Counted from the stretch's first letter, positions 26,918-36,106 are shown. The stretch is DNA of 64,000 nucleotides from Ferruginibacter sp. (GCA_019638635.1 JAHBTM010000008.1:1-64000); one strand, 5' to 3'. Made by a program: numbers and translations. The notes: generated from the letters alone by a model not told the origin.

Positions 26918-28687
26918 ATGCAAAAAGTACTTACAGCAGCCGTTATTGCCATTTTCATGCTAATAGCAGGTTGCAAAAAGGGCGACAAATTGCCAACGGG
27001 TGATTTTCCTGATTTAAATACGAGGGTAAATGCCAGCGCATCAGGATTTGTGACCAATGAACAAAATCAACCGGTTCAAGGAGCTATCGTGAAGATGGGA
27101 ATGATGAGTACAACCACAAATCTATTTGGGTATTTTGAATTCAATGATGTAGAGGTTGTTAAAAATGCAGCGTTAATAAAAGTTGAAAACCCGGGTTATT
27201 TCACAGCGATTAAAACACACTCAGTAATTACAGGTGAAAAATTCTTTACACGCATTAAGCTCATTCCAAAAAATACTCTAGGAACTATAGATGCCATCAC
27301 AGGAGGTAGCGTTACAGATGTCAATGGTTTTAAAATTCAAATTCAGCCGAATAGTGTGGTGTATGATGGTTCCGGACTACCTTACAACGGAGCAATTACT
27401 GTTTTCGGTTATTGGTTAAACCCTGTAAGTGATGACTTACCACTCACAATGCCGGGAGATTTACGGGCATTAAACAATAATGGCAATTTACAAAGCCTCA
27501 TTACATACGGCATGGTTGCTGTAGAACTAAAAGGTAGCAATGGCGAAGCTTTACAAATTGCTTCAGGTAAAACTTCTGCTGTAACATTCCCCATTCCATC
27601 ACCGCTCAATAATAGTGCCCCTGCTACTATTCCATTGTGGTATTTTGATGAAAATAACGGTCATTGGGTTGAAGAAGGGGTTGCAAACCGTGTGGGAGAT
27701 TTCTATGTAGGAGAAGCAAGTCATTTCTCATTTTGGAATTGCGATGTACCAGAGAACAGGATAAATTTTTCCATTACCATAAAATCGCCACAAGGAATAC
27801 CGCTGCCAAATTTTTGCATAGTATTTCAATCCACTACGCCTCCCTTCCCAAAAAGAGTATACTACACTAATTTGAATGGTTTTACAAGTGGCTTTCTTCC
27901 TAAGAATACGAATATGATAATGGAAGTTAAAGGCACGACTTTGTGCAGCAATGTTATTTATACTCAGCCACTAATCACAACCGAAAGCAATCTGGATTTG
28001 GGTGAGGTTATTATCCCCGAAAATATCTATTACACCTCACTCACCGGAACTGTAGTCAACTGTACCAATCAACCGGTTACAAATGGTGCTGTATTGGTAT
28101 TACTTTCCAGTGGGTATCAAACGATATCTCCCATTCAAAGCAACGGTCAATTTAATATCAACGTGCCTTTGTGCAGCAGCAATGAACAGGCAACCTTAAT
28201 TACATCCGACTATTCAAGTAATATTCAAAACAATCCCGTCACAATCATGTTAAATGAAAATGAAAATAACATGGGCAACATTGAAATATGTAATGAATCC
28301 AATACTGTAAATCAGTTTCTAAGATATAGTATACAAGGTATTACTTATGAGTTTGTATCAACCAACAGCAACATAACCATTTGGAACTAGGGGGCCAATC
28401 AACGTGCCACCATTATTGCTAATGAAAATTTTGGTTCCAGAACTGCTGAACTCACATACGATTATTCAAATTTGAATGCCGCTGTTACTTTCACTCAGCT
28501 TATAAAATTCATAAACTCAGATAATCCAATGGGCAATCTGTTTATTCAGGATAATGTTATGTTGATGATATCAGATTACAGAAATATCGGTGATTATTTT
28601 TCCGGATCATTCAATGCAACCAAGTACACTACCGACGGCACTCCGTATACTATTATCGGTCAGTTCATGGTGAAAAGAACCTTCTAA
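26918..28687 (+). pseudogene. Tandem surface lipoprotein paralogue 3, interrupted by in-frame TAG
   Basis: The frame starts at 26918 (lipobox IAGC, Cys19) and reaches TAG at 28388-28390 after 490 residues. Without a frame change it continues for 98 codons to TAA at 28685-28687, ending MVKRTF, like RAKRTF in paralogue 2. Counting the TAG as one codon gives 589, exactly the length of paralogue 2. At the TAG, paralogue 2 has Asn-Gln-Gly and paralogue 1 Gly-Gln-Gly, so a single C to T change of a CAG codon explains it. The rest shows no other lesion. It is either a very young pseudogene, a truncated but still secreted protein, a sequencing error, or a read-through case; these cannot be separated here. 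This copy is the most diverged of the three. Confidence 0.8.
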
Positions 28688-28772
28688 AACGGCTGTTATC
28701 CTGCTTTTCCCTATATCTTATAGGGGGCGTAAAGTATCCCTTTTTTCACTCGCAACTTTATTCCATCTGTTG

Positions 28773-28780
28773 TACTTTTG
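28773..28780 (+). promoter_or_regulatory. -7 element of the icd operon
   Basis: TACTTTTG fits TAnnTTTG. No good -33 element is seen at the expected distance. A transcript from here would have a leader of roughly 95 nt before the icd ATG. Confidence 0.45.
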
Positions 28781-28790
28781 CACCACTAAA

Positions 28791-28860
28791 AAGCCGCGGC
28801 GGGCAATGCCGTACAAGTGTGCGACGCAACGATGCTGCATAGCAGCACTCCTGCCCGGCT
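28791..28860 (+). promoter_or_regulatory. Structured 5' leader of icd
   Basis: The leader is unusually G/C-rich for this window. AGCCG (28792-28796) can pair with CGGCT (28856-28860), GGCA (28802-28805) with TGCC (28852-28855), and inside lie a GTAC/GTGC hairpin and a TGCTG-CATA-GCAGCA hairpin around 28832-28847. It could be a regulatory RNA or an upstream coding extension, since this stretch is also open in the icd frame from an ATG at 28832. I recognise no known riboswitch class. Confidence 0.4.
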
Positions 28861-28879
28861 CCAAAAAAATAAACATGTT

Positions 28880-30190
28880 ATGGGTGAAAAAATAACTATG
28901 GGTGCCGATGGCAAATTACAGGTACCGAATCAACCGGTGATTCCTTTTATTGAAGGCGATGGAATTGGTCCGGAAATATGGAAAGTGGCCGAAAAAGTGT
29001 TTAATACCGCCGTGGATAAGGCCTATAGCGGTTCCAAAAAGATTATCTGGAAGGAAATGCTGGCCGGTGAAAAGGCTTTTAAACAAACGGGTGAATGGCT
29101 GCCAGCTGAAACACTTCAACTTGCAAAGGAGTATCTGGTGTCTATTAAAGGGCCCCTCACCACACCTATTGGTGGTGGCATTCGCTCGCTGAATGTGGCA
29201 ATGCGTCAGGATCTGGATTTGTATGCCTGTGTACGTCCGGTGAAATGGTTTAAAGGCGTACCCTCTCCCGTTTTGAACCCGCAAGATGTGGACATGGTGA
29301 TTTTCAGGGAGAATACGGAAGATATTTACGCGGGCATTGAATGGAAAGCTGGCACACCGGAAGCACAAAAGTTTGAGAAATTCCTCATTGAAGAAATGGG
29401 AGTGAAAAATGTACGTTTCCCGGGCGATTCCAGCTATGGCGTAAAACCGGTGTCGAGCGAAGGCACCAAAAGACTGGTTCGTGCGGCTATTGAATTTGCA
29501 TTGGAACACAACCTGCCCTCCGTGAGCCTGGTGCACAAGGGTAACATCATGAAGTTTACTGAAGGCGGATTTAAAACGTGGGGATACGAAGTGGCGCGCC
29601 AGGAATATGGCGACAAAACTTTTACGTGGGATGAATGGGATCAATTAAAAAAAGAACATGGTGAAGCACACGCCAATGAAGTGCAACGCAAGGCTTTGAG
29701 TGAAGGTAAACTGCTGGTAAAAGACGTGATAGCTGACAACTTTTTACAACAGATACTAATTGCACCCAAAGATTATTCCGTAGTGGCCACACTGAATTTG
29801 AACGGAGATTACATTTCGGATGCACTCGCCGCAGAAGTAGGCGGCATTGGTATTGCACCGGGAGCCAACATCAATTACAAAACCGGTTATGCGGTGTTTG
29901 AAGCTACTCACGGCACGGCACCCAAGTTTGCCGGCACTAATAGCATGAATCCTTCGTCGGTTATTTTGAGCGGTTGTATGCTGCTGGAATATATTGGCTG
30001 GAAGGAAGCGGCAGACATGATTATCTCCGCGCTGCAGGCAACCATTATGCGCAAAACCGTTACCATTGATTTTTATAATCTGATGACCGGCGCTACTTTG
30101 TTGAAAACCGATGAGTTTGGCGATGCCCTCATTGAAAACATGGGTGTGGTAACAGATGATTTTCAACTGAAACAAAGCTCGAGCTTGTAA
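28880..30190 (+). CDS. icd: Isocitrate dehydrogenase, Escherichia coli Icd type
   Basis: 436 residues from the ATG at 28880 ([13 protein letters not shown]), which aligns with the normal N-terminus; an in-frame ATG at 28832 would add 16 residues. The isocitrate site is intact: [13 protein letters not shown] with Ser103 (the Ser that is phosphorylated in Escherichia coli), [14 protein letters not shown] and the [12 protein letters not shown] segment. In the cofactor pocket Lys349 and Phe350 occupy the Lys344/Tyr345 positions, but Met356, Ile396 and Asn400 replace Val351, Tyr391 and Arg395, so NADP preference is less certain than usual. A second, different isocitrate dehydrogenase follows after 45 nt. 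Confidence 0.94.
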   Translation: MGEKITMGADGKLQVPNQPVIPFIEGDGIGPEIWKVAEKVFNTAVDKAYSGSKKIIWKEMLAGEKAFKQTGEWLPAETLQLAKEYLVSIKGPLTTPIGGGIRSLNVAMRQDLDLYACVRPVKWFKGVPSPVLNPQDVDMVIFRENTEDIYAGIEWKAGTPEAQKFEKFLIEEMGVKNVRFPGDSSYGVKPVSSEGTKRLVRAAIEFALEHNLPSVSLVHKGNIMKFTEGGFKTWGYEVARQEYGDKTFTWDEWDQLKKEHGEAHANEVQRKALSEGKLLVKDVIADNFLQQILIAPKDYSVVATLNLNGDYISDALAAEVGGIGIAPGANINYKTGYAVFEATHGTAPKFAGTNSMNPSSVILSGCMLLEYIGWKEAADMIISALQATIMRKTVTIDFYNLMTGATLLKTDEFGDALIENMGVVTDDFQLKQSSSL

Positions 30191-30235
30191 ATGATGCTAT
30201 TGAATTATATTTAACTACCAGAAATATAAAATTAT

Positions 30236-31468
30236 ATGTCAAAAATTAAAGTAAACAACCCTGTTGTAGAATTGGATGGAGATGAAATGACCCGTATCAT
30301 TTGGAAGTTCATTAAAGACAAACTGATACTGCCTTATATAGAGGTGCCTATTCAGTATTATGATTTGGGTATGGAGCATCGGGATGCTACCAACGATCAG
30401 GTAACGATAGATGCAGCCAATGCTATCAAAGCCTGCGGTGTGGGTATCAAGTGCGCTACCATTACTCCGGATGAAGCCCGCGTGGAAGAGTTTAAACTGA
30501 AACAAATGTGGAAAAGCCCCAACGGCACCATCCGCAACATTTTAGACGGTACGGTGTTTCGCGAACCCATTGTAATCAACAACATTCCACGTTTGGTAAC
30601 CAACTGGACTGCCCCCATTATTGTTGGTAGACATGCATTTGGAGATCAATATCGTGCAACCGACACCGTTATTAAAGGAAAAGGAAAACTCACCATGACC
30701 TTTACTCCGGAAGGTGGTGGTGAACCACAAACTTTTGAGGTATATAATTATAAAGGAGATGGTGTAGCCTTAACCATGTACAATACCGATGAGAGTATTT
30801 ATGGATTTGCACGCAGTTGCTTCAACATGGCACTGAGCAAAAAATGGCCATTGTACCTCTCTACAAAAAACACCATTCTCAAAAAATACGACGGACGTTT
30901 TAAGGATATTTTTGAAGAAGTGTATCAAAATGAGTTCAAAGCTGCGTTAGATAATGCCGGTATTGTATATGAACACCGCCTGATTGATGATATGGTAGCC
31001 AGCGCCCTGAAATGGAATGGAAATTTTGTATGGGCCTGTAAGAATTATGACGGCGACGTACAAAGTGATACCGTGGCACAAGGATTCGGCAGTTTAGGAT
31101 TAATGACTTCTGTACTGGTAACACCTGACGGTAAAACCATGGAAGCTGAAGCAGCACACGGAACCGTTACCCGCCACTATCGTGAACATCAAAAAGGAAA
31201 ACCCACCTCTACCAATCCAATTGCATCCATCTTTGCATGGACACGAGGGTTGGCTTTCCGTGGAAAGTTAGATAGTAACCAACCGCTAATTGATTTTTGT
31301 AACGTACTGGAAGCCGTATGTATTGAAACGGTGGAAAGCGGTAAAATGACCAAGGATCTCGCCGTATGCATTCACGGAAATAAAGTAAATCATGGCGAAC
31401 ATTATTTGTATACCGAAGAATTCCTGGATGCGATTGACGAGAACTTAAAGAAAAAAATGCAAGCTTAA
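30236..31468 (+). CDS. NADP-dependent isocitrate dehydrogenase, eukaryote-like type II
   Basis: 410 residues beginning [24 protein letters not shown], the opening of the IDH1/IDH2-like subfamily, which is only distantly related to the Icd upstream. The substrate loop is [19 protein letters not shown]; the NADP determinants Arg-His sit in [14 protein letters not shown], as in animal cytosolic enzymes. It oxidises isocitrate to 2-oxoglutarate with NADPH production. Located 45 nt after icd with a terminator right behind it, so the two enzymes of the same reaction probably share one transcript. Confidence 0.95.
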   Translation: MSKIKVNNPVVELDGDEMTRIIWKFIKDKLILPYIEVPIQYYDLGMEHRDATNDQVTIDAANAIKACGVGIKCATITPDEARVEEFKLKQMWKSPNGTIRNILDGTVFREPIVINNIPRLVTNWTAPIIVGRHAFGDQYRATDTVIKGKGKLTMTFTPEGGGEPQTFEVYNYKGDGVALTMYNTDESIYGFARSCFNMALSKKWPLYLSTKNTILKKYDGRFKDIFEEVYQNEFKAALDNAGIVYEHRLIDDMVASALKWNGNFVWACKNYDGDVQSDTVAQGFGSLGLMTSVLVTPDGKTMEAEAAHGTVTRHYREHQKGKPTSTNPIASIFAWTRGLAFRGKLDSNQPLIDFCNVLEAVCIETVESGKMTKDLAVCIHGNKVNHGEHYLYTEEFLDAIDENLKKKMQA

Positions 31469-31490
31469 TTTTTTTCGATAAAAATTTAAA

Positions 31491-31514
31491 AGCCTCCACA
31501 ATGGAGGCTTTTTT
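31491..31514 (+). terminator. Terminator of the tandem isocitrate dehydrogenase operon
   Basis: AGCCTCCA-CAA-TGGAGGCT (31491-31509) followed by a T run, 22 nt after the stop codon. Confidence 0.9.
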
Positions 31515-31537
31515 ATGATATTACACGTCAACATACC

Positions 31538-32230
31538 CTACCGGTTTTTTTTACTTTTCTTTTTTCCCCAGTTTTTAGGATTGTCAAGGATGTATTGAGC
31601 GATACGATGATAATAATCTCCACGAATAATATGTTCGTAAAAAAGGGACTGCCATTCCAGTTCATATCCTAACCGCCGTGCGTGTTTTGTAACTGCCGAT
31701 TTATATGATCCGACGATAGAAGACAAAGAATTTTTACCAATATTTTGAAATCGATCTTTCCCTAAAAGCAGTCGAGGAAGGGGTTCTGATTGCAGTCGAG
31801 GAAGGGCATGCCCTTCCTCGACTGCTGTATTTTGCCCTTCCTCGACTGCTGTATTTTTCCCTTCCTCGACTGCTGTATTTTGCCCTTCCTCGACTTCGAC
31901 ATCACTCTTTTCCATCTCCGGACTTTTCTTAATTATTATAATCCCATGAATATGATCCGGCATCACAACAAAGGCGCCCAATTCAATATTTTTTGAATGA
32001 TACGGAATTTGATACCATAATAGATCTGCAATCACTCCAACACATGATAAATTCATTTTCTGATCCTGAATCTCTCCAAAATAATGCACACGATTCTTCG
32101 TATTTAGTGTAATGAAATAGGCCGCTGCCCAGCGATAGTCCCAGTTTTGCAACCGGATAGAAGTGGTTCGATATTTATTTTTATACAACAAACTACAATG
32201 ATGATGCAAGCCAGGTAAAAAGAGCCTCAA
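31538..32230 (-). CDS. RAYT-like HuH (Y1/IS200-type) transposase
   Basis: 230 residues. The metal-binding HuH is at 93-95 in VVMPDHIHGIIII; the likely catalytic Tyr176 is in SIVGSYKSAVTKHARR; RTTSIRLQNWDYRW and YFITLNTKNR at the start and YILDNPKNWG at the end are typical of the REP-associated tyrosine transposase group. Between HuH and the C-terminal helix, residues 111-154 are an insertion of repeated VEEGQNTA units followed by LPRL units, encoded by a 24-bp repeat array with a perfect palindrome. The array keeps the frame open. The start is uncertain; the first 14 residues look unrelated to the family. No flanking inverted repeats of an IS are seen, consistent with a domesticated or REP-serving enzyme. 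Confidence 0.85.
   Translation of the reverse strand: MRLFLPGLHHHCSLLYKNKYRTTSIRLQNWDYRWAAAYFITLNTKNRVHYFGEIQDQKMNLSCVGVIADLLWYQIPYHSKNIELGAFVVMPDHIHGIIIIKKSPEMEKSDVEVEEGQNTAVEEGKNTAVEEGQNTAVEEGHALPRLQSEPLPRLLLGKDRFQNIGKNSLSSIVGSYKSAVTKHARRLGYELEWQSLFYEHIIRGDYYHRIAQYILDNPKNWGKKKSKKNR
31768..31897. repeat. 24-bp repeat array with perfect 34-nt palindrome inside the RAYT gene
   Basis: The unit GCAGTCGAGGAAGGG occurs at 31768-31782 and 31792-31806; its complement CCCTTCCTCGACTGC occurs at 31811-31825, 31835-31849 and 31859-31873, with a last degenerate copy at 31883-31897. Copies in each orientation are 24 nt apart. The two orientations meet at 31792-31825, a perfect inverted repeat with 17-nt arms and GCATGC at its centre. 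Confidence 0.95.
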
Positions 32231-32565
32231 ATGTAATCCATGCCCGCAACAGGTTCAAAAGGAGCACGCTGTATTTGGGGTAATAAATAGGGTATAGAAA
32301 ATGACCCCACCATTATCATATATTGAAACAGGAATAAAGAAATTTTCATATGCTGATTAACCTTTGTTTGATAAAGCAAAATATATTCATATTTGAACCT
32401 TTGCACTAATTATATTCTTTCAATCTGATTTTACATGGGAGCATTTAATATGGCAGGAATTATCAAAATAAAGGGTTGCCTGCAACAGACTGCTTCTTTA
32501 TCTCATCTGTTTAGGTTATATTGTTCCACAATATTTCGTTTCATCATTTTTAAATCATCCAACTC
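32231..32565. other. Intergenic stretch without recognisable gene
   Basis: 335 nt between the RAYT gene and the next lipoprotein gene, A/T-rich. I see no open frame with family support, no clear TAnnTTTG element (only near matches such as AACCTTTG around 32395) and no terminator hairpin. The 5' region of the lipoprotein gene at 32566 must lie here. Confidence 0.6.
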
Positions 32566-33417
32566 ATGCATCGTAAACACATTATTCGCATAATTCCTGT
32601 ATTGTTGATTTTTTTATACTCGTGTCAGTCGAATAAGAATGCGGTAGAGATCTCGATGAAATGGGTTAAAGATCAACCCTACTCATACAGTAATATCGCC
32701 GATATTGAAACTGAAATGAACATGATGGGAACCAGGCAAAGTATTGAGGTAAAAACATCTATGTACAATACATTGAAGATGTTACAAACCGATGGCAAAC
32801 AGCATACTGTAGAATTTAAGTACGATTCTATTGCCAATGTATCCACCCTGCTTAATGGCAAGCCCAATGAAACAGCTGCAGAGAACGACATGAGCTTCAT
32901 AAACGGCCAATCGATAACCATGCAGATACGTGATGGAAAAATTGTTCAGGTAGAGCAGAACGACAGACTCTTTGTATCAATCAAAGATTCCCTTCAAAAA
33001 CAAATTATGAATGAACTTTTTTCAGCTGAAAATTTAAATGGTACGCTCTCCATGTATTTCAATCTGTATCCAGAAAAACCTGTAAGTATTGGGGAAAGTT
33101 GGACCAATAAACTGGAGATGAAAGTTAGTTCCCTTAAATTGTCCATGAAATTTAATTACACATTAAAATCAATTAACGAAGGCGTGGCCGAAATTTCGTT
33201 TACGGCTACCAGTGATGATAAAGGAAAAATGGAAATGAATGGTGTAGAAATACCGGTTACATTCAAGGGACAGCAAAACGGAACGTATTTCGTGAAGTTA
33301 GATGACGGTGTATTACAAAGTGGATCAGCCACCAGTGATTTTGATATGTCAATCAGCATGGCTGGAATGGAATTGCCAATGAAGATGAAAGTAAAAAATG
33401 AAGTAAAAAAACTTTAA
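32566..33417 (+). CDS. Putative lipoprotein, DUF6263-like
   Basis: 283 residues. Lipobox LYSC (Cys20). The rest is a beta-rich domain with repeated Met-rich strands (SMKFNYTLKSI, ATSDFDMSISMAGMELPMKM) and a GESWTNKLEM segment, features I associate with DUF6263 proteins, a common Bacteroidota family without known function. The stop overlaps the convergent methyltransferase stop by a few bases. Envelope location is inferred from the lipobox. Confidence 0.7.
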   Translation: MHRKHIIRIIPVLLIFLYSCQSNKNAVEISMKWVKDQPYSYSNIADIETEMNMMGTRQSIEVKTSMYNTLKMLQTDGKQHTVEFKYDSIANVSTLLNGKPNETAAENDMSFINGQSITMQIRDGKIVQVEQNDRLFVSIKDSLQKQIMNELFSAENLNGTLSMYFNLYPEKPVSIGESWTNKLEMKVSSLKLSMKFNYTLKSINEGVAEISFTATSDDKGKMEMNGVEIPVTFKGQQNGTYFVKLDDGVLQSGSATSDFDMSISMAGMELPMKMKVKNEVKKL

Positions 33418-34589
33418 CTGGTTTTACGGCTATCTTTTGTACCAGCATACAATTCGTACTCCAATAACCGGCAATCAATTTTTCCGTTAAAGAATTCAAT
33501 GCGGCGGGAGGGTTTTAAACCGATGTGCTTGGCCAGTTCGAGGTTTCCGGTAAAAATATATCCCCGGTAGCCTTTGCATTGTTTTTTGAGAAAATCGCCC
33601 ATGGCACGATACACCGGCTGCAGTGCCGTTTCTACACCGAGGCGATCCCCGTATTCAGGGTTGAAAAACACCACTCCGCCGCCATCAGCAGGAACAGGTG
33701 TTTCAGAGAAATCACATACATTGGTTTCAATCAAATCTGCCACACCGGCAATGCCTGCATTCACCCGGGTGATGTGAACAGCATCTTCACTGATATCGGT
33801 GGCAATTATTTTTAACCCCGGAACGGGTTGAATGTGTTCTTTCATTTCATGCATAGCTTTCTCATACATTGAAACCGGATAGCCTGTTATGTGCATGAAT
33901 CCATAGTTGTTTCTGAACAGTGCCGGCGTACGCCCGGTTGCCAGTAATGCTGCCTCAATAGCCAGCGTGCCAGAGCCACACATAGGGTTGATGAACGGCG
34001 ACGTGCGATTCCAGGCAGATGCCAGCAAAGTAGCCGCTGCCAGCGACTCCATCATTGGGGCCTTCCCGGGAATTTTACGGTAACCATGTTTAGATAAGGT
34101 TTCCCCGGAAGTGTCGAAAAATATTTCTGCATAATCATCCTGCCAGAATAAACTGATGACCGTGGCCGATGCATCGGCTCCTGAATCAGGGCGCTTCCCG
34201 GTTTGATCTCGAAAACGATCCGCAATGGCGTCTTTCACCTTCACATTCGCAAACAAACTATTGGTGATAGTAGGATTGCGCACATTTCCGGTAATCGAAA
34301 AATATCCGTTATGTGGAATCCAGTTTTCCCAAGGAAGCTTCACCAACTCACGGTATAGCGTATCCGCATTTTCTGCCCGGAATGAATGAATGGAAAACAA
34401 CACCTGACTGGCACATCGTACATGGATATTGAGCCGGATACAATCGTACAACGTACCCGTCAATTCCACACCGGTCTTAAACACCCTGTCTGTTTTATAA
34501 CCCAGGGCTAAAACTTCTTGCTGCAGCCAAGGAGTGATACGGTTGCTGCAAGTAATTACGATGCGGCTTTTAAATGTCCAGATATTCAA
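33414..34589 (-). CDS. THUMP-domain class I rRNA methyltransferase (RlmL N-terminal/YpsC type)
   Basis: 391 residues. The THUMP RNA-binding domain covers about 45-155; the Rossmann methyltransferase domain (about 165-385) has INPMCGSGTLAIEAALLA as SAM motif I and IIATDISEDAVHI as motif II. The family makes N2-methylguanosine in 23S rRNA. The catalytic motif IV reads NPEYGDRLG here where the family norm is NPPYG; the Glu in place of the second Pro is notable. Single gene between a lipoprotein and the sugar operon. Confidence 0.9.
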   Translation of the reverse strand: MNIWTFKSRIVITCSNRITPWLQQEVLALGYKTDRVFKTGVELTGTLYDCIRLNIHVRCASQVLFSIHSFRAENADTLYRELVKLPWENWIPHNGYFSITGNVRNPTITNSLFANVKVKDAIADRFRDQTGKRPDSGADASATVISLFWQDDYAEIFFDTSGETLSKHGYRKIPGKAPMMESLAAATLLASAWNRTSPFINPMCGSGTLAIEAALLATGRTPALFRNNYGFMHITGYPVSMYEKAMHEMKEHIQPVPGLKIIATDISEDAVHITRVNAGIAGVADLIETNVCDFSETPVPADGGGVVFFNPEYGDRLGVETALQPVYRAMGDFLKKQCKGYRGYIFTGNLELAKHIGLKPSRRIEFFNGKIDCRLLEYELYAGTKDSRKTS

Positions 34590-34660
34590 GTGAAAGGAAT
34601 TTAATTAAAGGTACGTATTCAAAATGGATAGGCTTGGTAATGAACCACCATCCGCTGTTT

Positions 34661-35521
34661 CTATCCACGTTGTTGAATAGTTTGCAAACATTGTTTCAGG
34701 CTGGATTCCCAATCCGGAATTTCAATATGAAATGCTTTGCTGAACGAATCGGTGTTTAATGCACTGTAGGCTGGCCGTTTTGCCGGCGTTGGATAATCCT
34801 CTGTTCGTATAGGCTCTACGATGCAATTGAACGACATGTGCTTTGCAATAGCACTCGCAAACTGAAACCATGATATTACACCTGAGTTACAGTAATGATA
34901 CACACCGGGAGTAAAACTCTGCTGAGCGATAATTTGCATTACCGCGTGGGCCAGATCGGCTGCATAGGTAGGACAGCCCCGCTGGTCGTTTACCACACGC
35001 AATGTATCTCGCTCCTGCATCAGCCGCAGCATGGTTTTCACAAAATTTTTTCCATAGAAACTATAGACCCAGGAAGTTCGGATGATGATTGCGTTATCAC
35101 AATACTTCATCACCTGCTCCTCTCCCTGAAGCTTGGTAGCACCATAATAATTTACCGGTTCTACCGGGTCATGTGGCAGATAAGGAGCCGATGCCTTACC
35201 ATTGAATACATAATCTGTTGAGAAGTGAAACAACTTCACTCCAAAAAGTGTACATGCTTCAGCTACATACGTGGGTGCATGTGCATTCCCTTGCATCGCT
35301 GCCTCGCGTTGGGTTTCAGCTAAATCAACGGCAGTGTATGCCGCACAATGAATACAGAAATCCAACGGATGGGTTTTAAAAAACTGCATCACGGCATCAC
35401 GGTTGCATACATCCAGTTCGTTGCGTGATGTAAAATGAAATTGATATTCAGGATAGCGGGCAGACAATTCCCTGAACTCCATCCCTAACTGCCCCTGAGC
35501 ACCGGTCACCAGTATATGCAT
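34661..35521 (-). CDS. rfbD: dTDP-4-dehydrorhamnose reductase
   Basis: 286 residues from the ATG at 35521 (MHILVTGAQGQLGMEF); the frame extends further but upstream codons overlap rfbC. NAD(P) motif GAQGQLG, substrate segment FHFSTDYVFNGK, catalytic Tyr-Lys in VNYYGATKLQGE. It reduces dTDP-4-keto-L-rhamnose to dTDP-L-rhamnose. Last gene of the sugar operon, next to rfbC; rfbA and rfbB are absent from the window and must be elsewhere. Confidence 0.93.
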   Translation of the reverse strand: MHILVTGAQGQLGMEFRELSARYPEYQFHFTSRNELDVCNRDAVMQFFKTHPLDFCIHCAAYTAVDLAETQREAAMQGNAHAPTYVAEACTLFGVKLFHFSTDYVFNGKASAPYLPHDPVEPVNYYGATKLQGEEQVMKYCDNAIIIRTSWVYSFYGKNFVKTMLRLMQERDTLRVVNDQRGCPTYAADLAHAVMQIIAQQSFTPGVYHYCNSGVISWFQFASAIAKHMSFNCIVEPIRTEDYPTPAKRPAYSALNTDSFSKAFHIEIPDWESSLKQCLQTIQQRG

Positions 35522-35528
35522 GGCAACC

Positions 35529-36092
35529 TTATCCATGTGTGAAAACAAAATTGTGAACAGCATCCTTAAAAAGAGGTTGCATCTTGTCTTTATCAGAAAT
35601 AATCCTGTCGCGTTCAGGAATGCGCCAGTCGATGTTCAACAAGGGATCCTGAAGTGCAATTCCGCCCTCGAGCGATTGGTTGTAAAAATGATCGCACTTG
35701 TAGAATACTTCTGCCGTTTCACTCAACACGGAATACCCGTGGGCAAACCCGGCAGGAATATATAACTGAAGTTTATTGGAAGCAGACAATTCAATCGAGT
35801 ATGCCTTACCGTAAGTAGGCGAACCCTTCCGGATATCTACCACCACATCCAATATGGTACCGCTCAACACACGTATAAATTTTGTTTGTGCCTGTGGATT
35901 TAACTGGTAGTGTAGTCCGCGAATTACACCGTATCCTGATTTCGCCTGATTGTCTTGCACAAAAACCGTATGCACACCGGCGGCATTGCATACATGTTGA
36001 TTGTAGCTTTCAAAAAAGTACCCGCGGCTGTCTTCAAACACTTTAGGTTCAAAAACCATGAGTCCGGGAAAATCAGTTTTGGTAAAAGGCAT
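35529..36092 (-). CDS. rfbC: dTDP-4-dehydrorhamnose 3,5-epimerase
   Basis: 187 residues of the RmlC cupin fold: GVIRGLHYQLNPQAQTKF with the active-site His, VVDIRKGSPTYGKAY, AGFAHGYSVLSETAEVFYKC and LLNIDWRIP. It epimerises dTDP-4-keto-6-deoxyglucose at C3 and C5. It lies between the HexNAc epimerase gene and rfbD, with gaps of 14 and 7 nt, so co-transcribed. Confidence 0.95.
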   Translation of the reverse strand: MPFTKTDFPGLMVFEPKVFEDSRGYFFESYNQHVCNAAGVHTVFVQDNQAKSGYGVIRGLHYQLNPQAQTKFIRVLSGTILDVVVDIRKGSPTYGKAYSIELSASNKLQLYIPAGFAHGYSVLSETAEVFYKCDHFYNQSLEGGIALQDPLLNIDWRIPERDRIISDKDKMQPLFKDAVHNFVFTHG

Positions 36093-36106
36093 ACTTAACA
36101 GATTGA

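Noticed and set aside
28695..28745. Candidate terminator after lipoprotein paralogue 3
   Set aside because: CGGCTGTTATCCTGC followed by TTTTCCC only weakly resembles the hairpin of the other two paralogues and forms no stable stem.
31538..32230. Complete IS200/IS605 insertion sequence
   Set aside because: No tnpB or flanking subterminal hairpins that would delimit an element were found; the repeats are inside the gene.
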